Numbered from the stretch's first letter, positions 11,916-23,927 are shown. The stretch: DNA of 64,000 bases from Daedaleopsis sinensis (GCA_033807695.1 CM066309.1:620001-684000), one strand, 5' to 3'. Made by a program: numbers and translations. The notes: generated from the sequence alone by a model not told the origin.

Positions 11916-12207
11916 TTGTATGGTTCTTCAAGAGAAAGGTTTGGGGGAGGTGTGAGACTGGCTCACTGTCGTGAATATGAGTGGGCGGCTCAAACTTCAC
12001 AAAGCAACGCTTGATATTTACTGATGTTTGCAAAAGGCGTCTATTTGAGTATTTCAATCACCCTCGACTGAACCGCGGTCCGCAACCAGTCTTCCATCCC
12101 ACCACGTCCTATCTTGCTGGGTCTATTCTCTCAAAACACGGTATGTCCTACAGTCTTAGGGTCTTGACGAACCACTGATGTGGGCTACGGCAGCCTTCAC
12201 GATAGAC
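11916..12207. promoter_or_regulatory. Shared intergenic region, pair 2
   Basis: A 292-bp region between divergent start codons, homologous to 4062-4343 over most of its length. It is presumed to be a bidirectional promoter. Confidence 0.5.
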
Positions 12208-12549
12208 ATGGCTCTTCTCGCTGCAGGCCTCACAAAACTGGTAGACGATGTCCTCGACTACTTACCGGCCGAGTTCTTCGACTTCGACCAGAAAGCAACC
12301 ATGTCATACGAGCTTCTTTTCCGCGGCCACGCGTTTACGTTTGTGAAGTTCGTAACCACCGAGGCTCAGCGTCCGCCCCCGCGATACATCTACTACAAGG
12401 TGGAAACCTCTTGCGATCCGCATCCTCTTGACGTGTTCGTATACAACCCAAGAGACCCGCAATGCAACCTCTCTGCAGCCAAACGAGCATTGGCGCGGTT
12501 AGCCTCTAGCCTCCACAACGGAACGCGGTCCGACTACGAGTACGCTTAG
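12208..12549 (+). CDS. Small protein of unknown family, copy 2 (113 aa)
   Basis: A single exon begins MALLAAGLTKLVDDVLDYLP and ends SDYEYA. It differs from copy 1 mainly by conservative substitutions and keeps TFVK, VTTEAQRPPPRYI and LSAAKRALARLAS. An upstream in-frame ATG at 12178 adds ten residues that the other copies do not share, so the internal start at 12208 is preferred. Unknown function; paired with the kinase-like gene at 10831. Confidence 0.7.
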   Translation: MALLAAGLTKLVDDVLDYLPAEFFDFDQKATMSYELLFRGHAFTFVKFVTTEAQRPPPRYIYYKVETSCDPHPLDVFVYNPRDPQCNLSAAKRALARLASSLHNGTRSDYEYA

Positions 12550-13088
12550 AGATGAGCACCGGAAGTAACTTTCTGACTCAGGGATCCGTTATTCCATGTT
12601 TTATTACGAACGACTTGTTTCCATCTCTCCATTACTATACCCACCAGGATGCATGGTTACAGACTAGTAGTAACAGAGACCCGGCCTTGCAAGCAGCCAA
12701 GCTTATATGTCAATTGGAATATCTAGTTGACGATGAAATCAATGTCTCACTGTTCACATCGAACCTGAATCATTCCGACTCGACCTTCAGGTTCGGTGCT
12801 AGGATTTAAGCGCAGGGTGGTTTAGAGCCACTCTGGCGGTCGTTTACACTCTTCGAGACGGGTATGTTGATTGACTACCAGGTCGCGGAAGTAAGTCGTA
12901 GTCATGAGTACAGGTTTCAGGATTCAGAGAACTTGAAGACTGTCGTAAGTTGTCACAAGACGCGTTAACAGATTGCTATCAGGTCGTGTCCTTGAATTCG
13001 AACAAAAGTAGTATCTCTACACTTGCTCAATATCGTTACTAACCAGCTAGAACGAAAAGAAGCTGGAACATTTTGCAACATCAAACAT
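12550..13088. other. Intergenic, no gene seen
   Basis: Counterpart of 4686-5176. No open frame or structural element could be supported. Confidence 0.5.
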
Positions 13089-14180
13089 CTAAATTCGGTC
13101 AACGACCATACTTTGGTATACTGCAAGAGCTTCGCGCGCTCGTCGGGCAGTAGGTCGGCACCTGCAGATTGAGGCGCACCCGCTCTCCTTCTCGTGTCCT
13201 ATGACCCAGTCCACGTAGCGCGTAAGCATCCTGGGTACGGAGTCTCCGCGATTTTCGAACGTGAACTTAAGTGACGAACAGAGTCAGCTCGGGATTGAAG
13301 AACGATAGACGAGGTTTACCTTGGCGAGAGAACGGAAGACATGCCCGACGCAGTACATGTCCCAGGCGTACGGATCAAGACGTGTGACGCCCTTTGGTTT
13401 GGGGATCTGCGAGGGCGGTAGGTCTATGGGAGGCTGCTCCTCCGGTCCGAAGTCGAGCTGCAGAGATTCGCCGTAGTCGATGATGTAGATCTTGTCGAAC
13501 TCGATGCCTTGGTGTCTTGCAGCCACCTCTTTGTTGTGCGCGACGAGTAGGTTGGACACGGCCAGATCCTATGTGGTGTGGTTGAGAATTGTGAGTGTCA
13601 GTGAAGCGCACAATGTACGAGCGACATTGGTATCACTGACCAGGTGGGCCACATGTGCGTTGTGTAGGAACTCGACACCCTGTGCACGAGTAGTTGTGTT
13701 CTGAGTCTACATTCACTGAATAGTATGCCTATCACGCACCTCGAGTATCTGCACGAAATGGCGCAACAAAGTCCCTAGACTCCAACGCCATGTCTCCGCA
13801 CACATCAAGTCTTTGAGGAGCGGCATAATTAGAATCGGTTTCTCGGTGTATGAGCGAATGACCTGGCATGGAAGCGTGTGGTTTGGAGAGCCCATGGGGT
13901 GGCTCATCAGCTTGTCATAGATGTCTGCCTCTTTGCTCGTGGGCTCCGTGATCTTGACGGCGTAGTTGGGACGATTCCCTAAATGAGCTGTGTAGAACGC
14001 GCAGCCCTGTAATATATACTCAGAGGGATATACGTGCTCCATTCCAGCATCTCTGCTCACCAGCTTGAGGGGTCCGACACGTTCGCTCAAGTCGATGTTA
14101 CGCTCCTTGAGAGCAGGGTGATCGATGAGCCACTGAGGTGGTTGTATGAGTTCATGGAAGTTTTCGACGGGCCCTGGCAT
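13089..14180 (-). CDS. Protein-kinase-like protein, copy 3 (five exons, 283 aa)
   Basis: Exons 14061-14180, 13740-14006, 13641-13679, 13320-13568 and 13089-13265 join in frame to 283 residues. In order: RPNYAVKITEP (beta-3 Lys), ILIMPLLKDL (hinge region), HNAHVAHLDLAVSNLL (catalytic loop with Asp and Asn), IIDYGES (Asp-Tyr-Gly for Asp-Phe-Gly), a proline-rich PPIDLPPSQIPKPKG insert where the activation segment should be, and LDPYAWDMYCVG. This is the most diverged of the three copies at the 5' end, yet it keeps all key residues, which argues for selection. The protein has no signal peptide or membrane helix. It is likely cytosolic, with an unknown substrate. Confidence 0.8.
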
Positions 14181-14492
14181 ATTTGCGGTACTGAGCGAGA
14201 GATTGAGCGAGTGAGAGAAGATGATACTTCAGGAGAGGAGGATGGCGGGACAAGTGTGGCACTAGGACGCGGGGCCACTGCTCAGATCACTATTTGCGCG
14301 TGTTTGCTCGGGTAGTTCACGCAGAGATGGTATAGGTATGAGAGCCTCTCATTGTTCACTGCATCATCGCGACTTGGACCACAACCTCTCTTCTCACTCC
14401 AAGTCCCTCAGGTTACTCATTGCTCGTCGAACAGTAAGATTTATTCGTATTCAATGATATGTGAACTGGTACTAATATAGTTACTAGTAGAC
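14181..14492. promoter_or_regulatory. Shared intergenic region, pair 3
   Basis: A 312-bp region between divergent starts. Its sequence is largely different from the pair 1 and 2 regions although the spacing is similar, so spacing and orientation are conserved better than sequence. Confidence 0.45.
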
Positions 14493-14840
14493 ATGGCACT
14501 CCTCACCGCCGGTCTCAGCAAGTTATCGAACGATGTCATCGACTTCTTACCCCCGGTCTACTTCGACTTCAATCAGAAGGACAGCATGAGCCACAGATTT
14601 TCTCTTCAAAACCACCTCTTCACATTCGTCAAGAACGTAACCACCGCCTCTGACCGTCCACCGCCCCGGTACATCAACTACAGAGTACTCACCCCAGGGT
14701 TTGACGGAGTTGTCGACATCTTCGTATACAGGCCCTTGGATCCGACTCAAAACCTATTAGCCACTAAACGGGCACTGGCGCGGCTGGTAACCAGGGATCT
14801 GAACGACCCACGGGCGTGGGCAGAGTCAGAATACGAGTAG
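14493..14840 (+). CDS. Small protein of unknown family, copy 3 (115 aa)
   Basis: A single exon begins MALLTAGLSKLSNDVIDFLP and ends AESEYE. It is the most diverged paralogue, but keeps the start, TFVKNVTT, RPPPRYINYRVL, the IFVY-P-DP-NL motif and KRALARL. DNA divergence with protein conservation supports a real coding sequence. Unknown function. Confidence 0.75.
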   Translation: MALLTAGLSKLSNDVIDFLPPVYFDFNQKDSMSHRFSLQNHLFTFVKNVTTASDRPPPRYINYRVLTPGFDGVVDIFVYRPLDPTQNLLATKRALARLVTRDLNDPRAWAESEYE

Positions 14841-15175
14841 GAGGTGATGGAGTAGGATGCGACAGTATGTATGTGTATGAGTAGCCCGTGTCTTCTTTCC
14901 CTTAAGTTATTGTCACCCTCATGCTACTCGTCGTTTTGTGACGTGAGAGAATGGGTAGTAGCTCTGTTAGTTAGAGATTTAAAAAGAAGTTCCCTCGTTT
15001 TCTCAAACGAACGAGAATGCGGTAGCCGTAGCCTGCTAGTATTGACCGTCCGGGCACATAGAATACTACAGAGAGTAGTGAAGACATTCACACAGCTACG
15101 ACAGTCTAGAAGACCCGCAGCCTGATGGTTATGTATAGATAGAACATGTCGCGTAAATGATACCAGCTCCTGATT
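14841..15175. other. Intergenic, no gene seen
   Basis: Convergent ends of the small gene and the AT-hook gene. Nothing structured was recognised. Confidence 0.4.
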
Positions 15176-15974
15176 TCACTGGACGACCTTCCGGGGCCTG
15201 CCACGCTTCCTCGGGACGGTCGCCTGAGGTTGCTTCATAGGCTGACTCAGATTCGAGTCGAGTTGTCCAGTAGAATGGGAGGACGTTCCGAGTCCTGGCT
15301 GGGCATTGGATATGGACGCAACAGGAGAATGTGGGCCATTGTAGCTAGTACCCGCCCAAGACGAAGATTGGGCGCTGTAGGCTGCGGAAAGAGGCGGAGG
15401 AACTGGTGGCCGGCGGTAGTACGAAGAGTAGTGACTAGGCTCAGCCTGCTGAGCAGGAGCGGCATTGGGAGCGACCGCTGCAGCTGGACTACCTCTGTGG
15501 ATCCACATAAGAGCGGCGATGAGGCATGGTTCATGGAGACGTAGGTAATACGGTTACTGGACTTACGTTCGCAGTTGCACCTGAGGGAGGCTGACGAAGC
15601 TGGGCACCGCGTCCCGTGCTACGGTGTTGGGACTCGGCGCCGAGCGCATTCCGCTGACAATGTCGGCGGCGAGCTTCTGGACAGTGTTAGCGTCGAGTGA
15701 GTCGTGTGGAGCTAGGATCAGCTTTTCCAGCTGTCGCAGAGTGTTCACTGCTGCTAGCTTTATGTCCATTTCTCTGCGATCGAAATAAATGAGTGTCACC
15801 TGTTAGTAGTGTCCACGCTGTAGAGACCTAGTAGACGTACTCCTTCTGGAGATTGATACGCAATATTTCAAGCCACTGTACGGTCTCAGGAGGGAGCGAG
15901 AGTTGCTCGCGCTCGCATAGTTGTAAGATGATCTCTGTCACTTCAAGCGTAGTGAGCTCCGGATAGTCCGACAT
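15176..15974 (-). CDS. AT-hook protein (three exons, 219 aa)
   Basis: Exons 15841-15974, 15567-15773 and 15176-15494 join in frame (134, 207 and 319 bases). Intron 1 has donor gtacgt and a ctaac branch-point-like site. The N-terminus MSDYPELTTLEVTEII plus exon 2 is predicted helical (VNTLRQLEKLILAP). The C-terminal half is rich in Ser, Pro, Gln and Tyr, and the protein ends with RKRGRPRKV, a classic AT-hook that binds the minor groove of AT-rich DNA. A probable small nuclear DNA-binding protein. A further 5' exon (ATG at 16076-16078, MATIDG) could be spliced in frame to the start and would add about nine residues. Confidence 0.72.
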
Positions 15975-16078
15975 CGGCGACCTAGTAGTAGAAGCCTGGA
16001 CTCGGAAGTCGAAGGGATAGATAATGTGTTAAAGACTGAGAAGACCCGAGAGAGCTACCTCCCGTCGATGGTGGCCAT

Positions 16079-19000
16079 GGGATGCTTATATGTATCACAA
16101 TATGACATCAAAGCCACAGAGTAGTGCTTAGCTCCGAGACGGTAGTGTTGTCTGACCATTCAAAGCACTGGCCGCCAAAGCATAAAGCGAGTGATCCGTC
16201 GACATGGATGGTAAACCGGTCAAGTCCCGGAGGTACACGGAGAAACGCTATGTGGCCACAACAGCACTGATAAAGCGAAGATGTATGGTATGAACAGTAG
16301 CAAGCGAGTGTAGTCGAGGCTTCGGGCTCGGACTGGACTCAGAGACGAGCGCCTATTAGGATGTTGTCCTCGGTTTTTGCCGACGGAGTTTTAATGGGCG
16401 CTTTGACGACCAGTGAGCGCTGAGCTGGCAGATGCTCCTCCTCGACGTTGATCCTCACATCTTCCCTCAGGCCTCTACGTTGAAGCTGCCCATCATCGCC
16501 CATGCTGTCCGCGGGAACAGCTTTGTGAAACGGTTGTGAGCCAGCTTAGTTCAAAGCTCGACAGGTGAGTTCTCGTGATCACCGTTGATTTCCGACCGTG
16601 GTCTGCACTGTCGCTGCAATTCTGAGCGGTCTATTGCAAGCACTGTATCTGCCGTGGTACGTGACTTTTCTACCTGTACCTCACAAAGACACGGTACGCA
16701 AGCAGACGTATATCAGCACTCGGAAATCGACGAGTACTGACCCCCGCGATGATTAGCAACCGACAGTGCTCTGGCCATTTATTCGGAGGACCTCTCGGAC
16801 TCGTGAGCTGGTGAGTACCTCAGTAATCCGCATAATACATCATCCTGACATGCCGAGGTGTGTAGAGCCTTTCTCTCACGACATCGAGACCGGCATGGTG
16901 TGCCACGCCCCTCAGACGCGGTGAGTCCTGATCTCCCAACGAAACCCAAACGCAAAGTGTCACCGAGATCGGGCGATTCAGGACCCACGGTGCTTTCGAA
17001 AGTCGTCCTGGGCGGGGAAACCTCGCTGACGTATGTGTTGCAGGCTCCCGCCGCGGGCCGCTACAGGCCCCGAGGGCGGCCACGATATGCCTATATTCGG
17101 TGCGCGTGGAAGCAGACTCTTGAACTGTGGGGTCTTCGCCGTTCCGAACGCGCCGTGGGCGGACGCAAGCTCGCATACAGATCCACTCTCGTCGTGCATA
17201 CCCGCTAGAAACCGTTCGCACCAAGAACTGGTCCTGCTCATCCCAGGCCCAAGGCCTTGGCTGCGCAGACGGCGTGAAGACGCTCGGAGCTCCCAGAGGT
17301 GCAAACCCACCGGCAATTCGAACGAGGACTCGCAACTCGCGACTTCCCATGCTCCAAAGCCGGTGCCCGACAGGAAAGAGAAAGAGAACAATAGACTACT
17401 TGGCCTCGCGCTTCTCTTCTCCCGTGCGTCCCTAGCCTATAGGTTCCGTGGCCGCCTTCGTCTGCGTGCGGGCCCTGGAGCCGGTGAGGTGCCACTTGTA
17501 GCCCTCCCCCGCCACGTTCTCCGACCGCTCTACACACCCTCGACTCTCGACGACTTCGCAGGATGCAGGATGCTCGAGCTCCGGACGCGTCCGCACTGTG
17601 GGTCTGCGCGCGGCCCCCTCGGATACCTCTTCGTCGTCTCCGACTTCGTCCGCTGCTCTCCATCTCCCCCCATGCATCTCGGGTTCTGAATGCTATTGCT
17701 ACTGCTGTTGATTCGTCACGACACGTCCGGGCCCGGGAAGGGAACACAGTCCTTACTCAGCCGCCACGCAGTGATCTCGGCGAGGTCTCAGGACGCTGTC
17801 GTATTGTATCGTGGGCAACCTCGAGAGCCTGAGCACATCCCACACAGACGCGCGCCCGGGCTTTCTAGGCATGCGTGGCAGCCTCGGACTCGGACTCACT
17901 CCCACATCGACAGCGAGGAAGAGCATGACAGCACACACGCACCGGGAGGGCTCAGTGGCACTAGTATTGATTGACTTCAGAGCTCGCCCGCGTGCGACCG
18001 CCCTCCGGGCCGACGGTCATGGGTCGCTGGTGGTGCTTCTCTGGGCCCTGGCTGCTGGATATTCGGATATGTGCTTGCCCGTGCTTGTGCTTGTGCTGGA
18101 CGTTGTCTGATTACCTCGGGCGTCGGCGTCGATGTCTCATACGCATAATGAACGTCGGAAGGCGGTCTTGGCAGGACGCTACACGCAGGACGCCGCGGAC
18201 TTACGAGGCCATGGACTCTACTTCTGCATCTCCGGTCCTCACATGCACAGCTTCACCTCTCCGGTTCTCGTTCAACGCGCGCGGGCGGATACGCAGGACA
18301 CACGGCCGACTCGCACACTGGGTATATGCGCTCCCAAACGCATGTCTCCTAGTGCGATTCCAGACTCTACGTACACCACCGCTCAGCTGAACCACGCGCA
18401 CATTTATCCGTCCCGCCAAACGGATGACGATCGCCGCTCCTGCTGGTTCGCTGATCAGAGAGCTCGCGCGCCAGTGCCAGTCCCAGTGGCACCTCGACGC
18501 TACTCGATTCGTCATGCGCTTCCCCATGTCCCTACGCCTTTCGCCGCGTCCCCGAGCTTGGGCTGCGCGACGAACGCGCCGCCATGAACCAGAACGCAGA
18601 ACGCAGAACGCAGAACACAGAACACCTCTCCGCCTCGCATGCCCAGACTCTCGAACGCGGACTCGGAGGACGGAACGGCGAGCTCGTTCGCGGCTGCTGC
18701 TGCCTCCCTGCGGCCGAGGCCGACTACGAGTGCCACGGTTGGCATCGGCAACCTGCCTGGGCGTGTACCTGTGCATACGCGCGTGTGCGTCGCTGCGAAG
18801 TCGCCGGGCGGTGGACGGCAGCTGACGGGCTGCGCTACAGGACAGCACGCGGGACATGGGACGCGGGACGGGCTGCGCCGGTAACTTGACTTGAGGCTCG
18901 AACGTCGAACGTCCAAAATTGACTTTGAACTAGGAAGGAAAGCTGAGGTGGTCCCGCCGGGTCGGGCTCAGACTCGAACGTCGAACTCTGACTCGGATTC

Positions 19001-22000
19001 GACTCGGGCCCGGATTCTGATACGGAATGGCTGTCGGTGCTCGGCGTGGCAGACGTGTACGTGTACATGTACGCGAACGCGAACACAGACGTTGACGTGC
19101 CCCCATTAGTCCGTCGTCGCTCGTCCCCCTCGCGGCCGTCGTGCAGCATGTGCATGCATCGTCGTCGCCACCGAGAGCAGGCACCCATGTCGGGAATCGG
19201 CAGCTGGCAGCGAGACTCGACGCCTAGCCCCCGCACCAGCATTGTGCTGCAGTCTGCTCCGCGGACGTCCGCGCGTGCAGAAGAGCAGAAGGCCAGAAGA
19301 GCTGGAGCTGGAGAAGAGCGGAGGGCAGAAGGCCCCGCCTGATATCTGGCGGTGTCGGACAAGACTAGTCTTCGGCGCGCGCTCCGTGCTGCGTGTGAGC
19401 GCTGCTGTAAGTAATCGCTGTCGCGCTCGGCGGGTCGGCGGGTCGGCGTTTGCTTTTGTGTCTGTCTGTGTCTGTGTCTGTGTCTGTGTCTGCGTTTAGA
19501 GGCGGCCGGCGACGGTCGACGTCGAGGCGTCGCAGCTGGGAGCCGGGCTGGGACTAAGCTTGGCGGCTGCGTTGGGACCGTCGGCGGGGGCGAGGGACGA
19601 CGAGTCCACGTCTACGTCCACGTACCCGAGGACGTCGACGTCGAGAAGAGGCAGAGGCGCGGCCCATTCCGCATAGGAGCGGGAAGCGCACTCCAATTTC
19701 GGGAGGAAACAGCTGCCGTACGTGCGCGGTTAGAACACCGGAGAGAGGCAGCGGGCGCATGGACGTGCAGAACGCCGGGCGAAGGACTCGGAGCAGGCGG
19801 GCGTGGAGGAGAGGGCGAAGGCGAAGGCGAAGGCGACGTCGGCGGAGGGGCAGATGCCGTCCGGTGTCTTTTCGCGATGATAGACCGCAGCTGCTTGAAA
19901 GTTGAAAGCCGTGGCTTTGACATCCCTTGAGACACCGACAGTGGACACGGATCCGAGGGCGTCAGACCGTGCCGATGCGCATACGCGAAATATACTTACG
20001 TGCGTGCGACATGCATACCCAGGATCAGACCACACGACGTCCAGGGCTGATGGAAACCACGACTCGGCGGGGGGTTTACACACGGGCATGCGTACGGGCT
20101 GCAAGCGACGTCGCGCGGCGGAATTTCGCAGGAGCCTGAGGAGGGGCGCGTGGGCATGGGTACTTGATACTTTCTTGGTCGTGCACGCTTGCCGCGTGCG
20201 CCCGGCGGAGGAGTCGAGTCGAGTCGCTAGTACTTGGTACGCCAAGTACTGACGGTTCACAATTAAAGAACTTGTGGTGTTAACTTTCCCCATACAAAAT
20301 TATTAACTTAGCTTCGCGAACTTAGCTCACGCTATCTTATACGTGCTTACACTGGTGTGCGCCTCTCTCGGGCCAGTCACTGTACATCCCACTCTGCCCA
20401 CTGCACTGCAACTGCTGCTCGAATAGTATCGCCGCTCCACTTCTATTCATCCCCCTCTTTCAGCTGTATAGCCTCTGACCTCAGCTTGCCAATGACAAAG
20501 TTGATTGTCCTGATAAACAAGTGACACCCGCGCCGGTGACGGCAGTTTGAGGACAGGGTAAGCCCCATAATTGTGGTGCATATCTGCATTTAATAGCTCG
20601 TATTATATCCTCTCCGACACCAACAATATTTGTCGCTCACATTCAAGTTGTCGTTCCTGGACACGAAGTTAGTCCAGGTCTCGTCTACGGTCTGACAGAA
20701 ATTCAAGTCCGTTCCACGTGACCTTTTGGCACCCTGACCCCGGACACCCCGTGTCGGTGCGGTTTCTCTTGTCACGAACGACTCTCTGCATGCAGGACCT
20801 TGTAGATTAATGTCGTCTAGGTCTTTCGAGTACAGATCAATGAGAGAGATGGAGTCCTCGCGATATGGAGTCCTCGGAACATAAAGCGAGGGCATGGTAG
20901 CGGCAGAGGGACAACTTGAACCGAGCGCCTATCGACGCGTCGCGTCGCGTGTATTGCGCTTGAGGCGCCCATTTGGTGAAAGCAGCTGTTCACTCCGGAA
21001 CGTTGAACTCCTCAACGTTATGACGGCTCACTCCCCGGTCCCGAGGTGCACGAATGCAGAGTAGAAGCATGAGATGCAGCTAGTACAGCTTTACTGTTCA
21101 ACTGCACTGAGCTTCAAATGTATTCGACATCAAATGATACACCTTTCGAATCAATGCTCGAAGCGCGCGGATTAGGCTAGAAAGTAGTCTTCTAAGCTCA
21201 CATGCATCGAAATAAATGTTCTAGCCCTTCAATATAGTGGCAACGAGGGAAGGAATGTTTACAGGACGTCGACAAAGTACCCGTTTTCCTTGAACTTGTC
21301 CGAACAAGCCCCCTTCTCCGGAGGTCGCGCGGAGCGCGAGATATTCATTCGGAGAAGGTGGCTTGATCCAAACCTATGGCGAGCACCGTGCTCGTACGAC
21401 CTCGTGGCCAGAACTGCCCGGGGGGCCCTACGTATACACAGACTTGTGAGCACGGAGTTAAATCAAGAGGTCATTTACCCATCCGTATATCCGAGAACTC
21501 ACTATACGAGGATAGAGCACTGGTCTGACCAACTAACAAGTGCAGCATATTGCCTGTACATGGAGGACAGGTGGACAGAGTCGTGTTGCCTTTGCAGTGC
21601 GGGGAGAACAACGACAAGCACGCCGGCTATGTTTGAGTGAGGCATAAGTTAGATAAGCGAGCGAGCGTGATAGGTTACTGCACCTGTACAGTCTCCTTGG
21701 TACTCGGCCGTATGTATACTAGCGTGTATGTATGCACGCTAGCAGCACGTTTAAATCTGCGCAAGTGAGTAGTCAATCAGCGCGGGATTGGCGGCGGGCT
21801 GTGGGCGGGCGAGCCGGCTGTGCACGCGGTCTGATCGCCGGAGATGTGTGGGCGTGTGTGCACTGTGCTTCATAGACGTGCTTGGGTCCGTGGTGCGCAT
21901 GGGTTCATTTCGAAAGCCAAGAGGCCAAGCACGCAGAAGTGCTGCGCCGGAGAGAGGAGACAAGGACAGGGGAAGAACTGGGGAGAATCCAGGGAGAATC

Positions 22001-22052
22001 GCCCCGGCAACTATCGACAGCTGAGAGGAGTGGAGAGCCGCGGGCGCCGGTG
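16079..22052. other. GC-rich stretch without a convincing gene
   Basis: About 6 kb in which all long open frames overlap in several frames, as expected of GC-rich, stop-poor DNA, and none shows a recognisable motif. It includes a short (tgtgtc)n microsatellite near 19455-19492 and a Ser/Pro-coding low-complexity stretch near 19795-19850. A minus-strand frame at about 19810-19920 (LRSIIAKRHRTASAPPP) is the only other slightly protein-like item. Confidence 0.45.
20590..20895 (-). CDS. Hypothetical 101-aa ORF, low confidence
   Basis: The translation starts MPSLYVPRTPYREDSISLIDLYSKD-type sequence (start and middle shown in part) and has a balanced composition, unlike the surrounding GC-driven frames. 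It sits in a less GC-rich patch. No family is recognised and no splice partner was found, so it may be an exon of an unrecognised gene or a chance frame. Confidence 0.25.
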   Translation of the reverse strand: MPSLYVPRTPYREDSISLIDLYSKDLDDINLQGPACRESFVTRETAPTRGVRGQGAKRSRGTDLNFCQTVDETWTNFVSRNDNLNVSDKYCWCRRGYNTSY

Positions 22053-22061
22053 CCGGCAGGA
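22053..22061. repeat. Target-site duplication, left (ccggcagga)
   Basis: Nine bases identical to 23271-23279, directly abutting the left end of the inverted-repeat element. Confidence 0.8.
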
Positions 22062-23270
22062 GGATAATTCTATTTCGAAACCCGGGGTATGTGAAGTAAC
22101 CCGGGTTGCAAGCAAAATAAGACTTATCTCGATACAAAGGGTTCCTCCGCGGCCGGTCAGCGGGCGTCACCCGGGACACAAGCGCCCTCTAGGCGCCGAG
22201 AGTCAGCGCTTGAGCACTTGTTCTCCTCCGAGTCCTTCCCCCGACATCGACGCCCAAATGATCATGTATACCATCTCGAGCACTCAGGACAGTATGAAAT
22301 ATTGAGCTGTTGAGCTCTGGGTACGCGTTGAAACGTTGACAGCCTCAACAAAATGTTACTTTCAGCTTCTACTGGTAGTACTACTCAGGCTGCTAGTAAG
22401 TATCATTACTAGCATCATGATTGCATGATACTAGTAAACGCTTGGCTGTCGCAATACCAAAGTCCTACATCCAGTGGACTAGTAGAAGGCTGTTCAGCCT
22501 CGGGAGGTTATAGTAAAAGGGTCATGATCATGTACAGTGATATTACTTAGTACTAGAGTATATTTCAACTTGAAGTTTGCTTGCCCCTTCGGGCACAGAG
22601 TCGGACAGAGATAAGTAGTAGTACTTGACTCTCTCGGGGAGCTAGTATGCCATGAAGACACTGTGCGACCAATATATGTGAAGTACCAATTTTTAAGGTG
22701 CTGGTTGATATAGCTTGAGGCCTTGTAGTACCCGGCACAGCACCGTGACAATACCTAGAGCCTGCCATTTTCAAACGGAATCGATTGAAGCCTAGTAAGT
22801 TGGCTGCACAGAGTGGTAGTACTATGCAGCTCATTTGCTACTAGTCCCAGCTTTAGGTAGTCTATATCGACCACAGTAAACTCGAAAAGGCTTCTTGCAC
22901 AAGTCTGATTCCAAGATCATGGCGCCGCCGCCGGGACACCGGCGGGCCACTGGCCGCCCAGTGGTGGCAGTCTCGAGTAGTTCAATCATCATGCACTAGA
23001 AGGGAGTAGAGGTATAATAATGTTTGACTATGGGGCTACACAGTGAGGACCGCTCCCGAATATGTATGTCTATGGCTAGACTGAACTGAGCCGCTATTAA
23101 TATTGGCATGTTGAAAGAATTGTCGCACCGTGTTGTCTCCTTTTGGTAACTTAGACGCCTTAATCCCGGGCGGGAGCACCCGAGCCGGCCAGTCGGCCGG
23201 GTAGAAACCCGGCTCTCAAATAGAAGGGAGGTTGCATTTCAACACCCCGGGTTTCGAAATAGAATTATCC
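22062..23270. mobile_element. Non-autonomous DNA transposon with TIRs, 1209 bp
   Basis: The first 27 bases (22062-22088, starting ggataattctatttcg) are the exact reverse complement of the last 27 (23244-23270), and similarity continues imperfectly for about 12 more. The element is flanked by the 9-bp direct repeat ccggcagga. No transposase-like frame is present inside; the interior is AT-richer than its surroundings. A 9-bp duplication is usual for Mutator-like elements (9-11 bp), but without a transposase the superfamily is an inference. Confidence 0.8.
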
Positions 23271-23279
23271 CCGGCAGGA
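23271..23279. repeat. Target-site duplication, right (ccggcagga)
   Basis: Second copy of the nine bases at 22053-22061. Confidence 0.8.
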
Positions 23280-23927
23280 GGCCTGGCAGCGAAAATTGAC
23301 CGGGGTTCTGCGTTCGCAGAGAAAGCAGGGTCGAGAACGCGAACGTCCGAAGCGCAGAGGGTGCGGGGATGGGCAGAGCGAGTGGGAGAGGAAGAGGAAG
23401 AGAGGTGTGCTATATGGAAAGATACCGCATGGCCGGGAGCAGACCTCCTTCGAATGCGCTCCCCTCTGGGTCCGTGCATGCCGAGAGCGGGTGACAGGCT
23501 ACGGCAGTTTGCGAGAGGTGACGTGCAGCTGTGACGTGGGCACCCGGCGTACCCAGGGAGCTCAGTGCGAGTTAGGAGAGAGGGACGAGGAGGGTTGTGC
23601 GCAGAGAGCGGGGCGGGGAGAGCGAGGCGGAGAGCGAGTCGTCGATCCCAGGGCGTTGTGGCGCGGGGCGATCTGCGAGCCGATCTGAGGGGCTATCTTC
23701 TCAGAGCGCGCGCTGCCCGATCGGCGCGGCCAGCCTGAGCAGGAGCGGACAGGGAACAACCGCGGTGGGAGGCCGAGTGGAAGCGGGTGCACTTCGCTCA
23801 TTCGTCCTCATTGGGCCAGAAGCGCGCTTTGATGCTATATGTATCCCTCCTCCGCCGCTGCCCCCACGTCCCCCGCTCCGTATACCCCCTCGTCCCCCAT
23901 ACCCGCCCCCCGCCCCCGCCGCCCGCC
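23280..23927. other. Upstream region of the ICMT gene
   Basis: GC-rich sequence between the DNA transposon and the ICMT start codon. Open frames here continue into the ICMT exon in other frames and look spurious. It presumably holds the promoter; a gctatatgtatccctcc stretch lies about 90 bp before the start. Confidence 0.4.

Larger units (their letters stand above)
7864..13650. repeat. Tandem segmental duplication, copy B
   Basis: This is the counterpart of 1-5739 with the same gene order. Copy B is more complete: its DUF6533 gene continues to the left with intact 3' exons, and its right-hand kinase gene continues past the breakpoint as an intact gene. Copy A is therefore the truncated derivative. 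Confidence 0.85.

Noticed and set aside
16820..17350. A 176-codon minus frame and overlapping frames at 16.8-18.9 kb
   Set aside because: Several long frames overlap on both strands with Arg/Ser/Ala/Pro-rich composition, typical of GC-rich non-coding DNA.
19440..19500. A CRISPR-like array at the tgtgtc repeats
   Set aside because: It is a simple microsatellite with no spacers, and the genome is eukaryotic.
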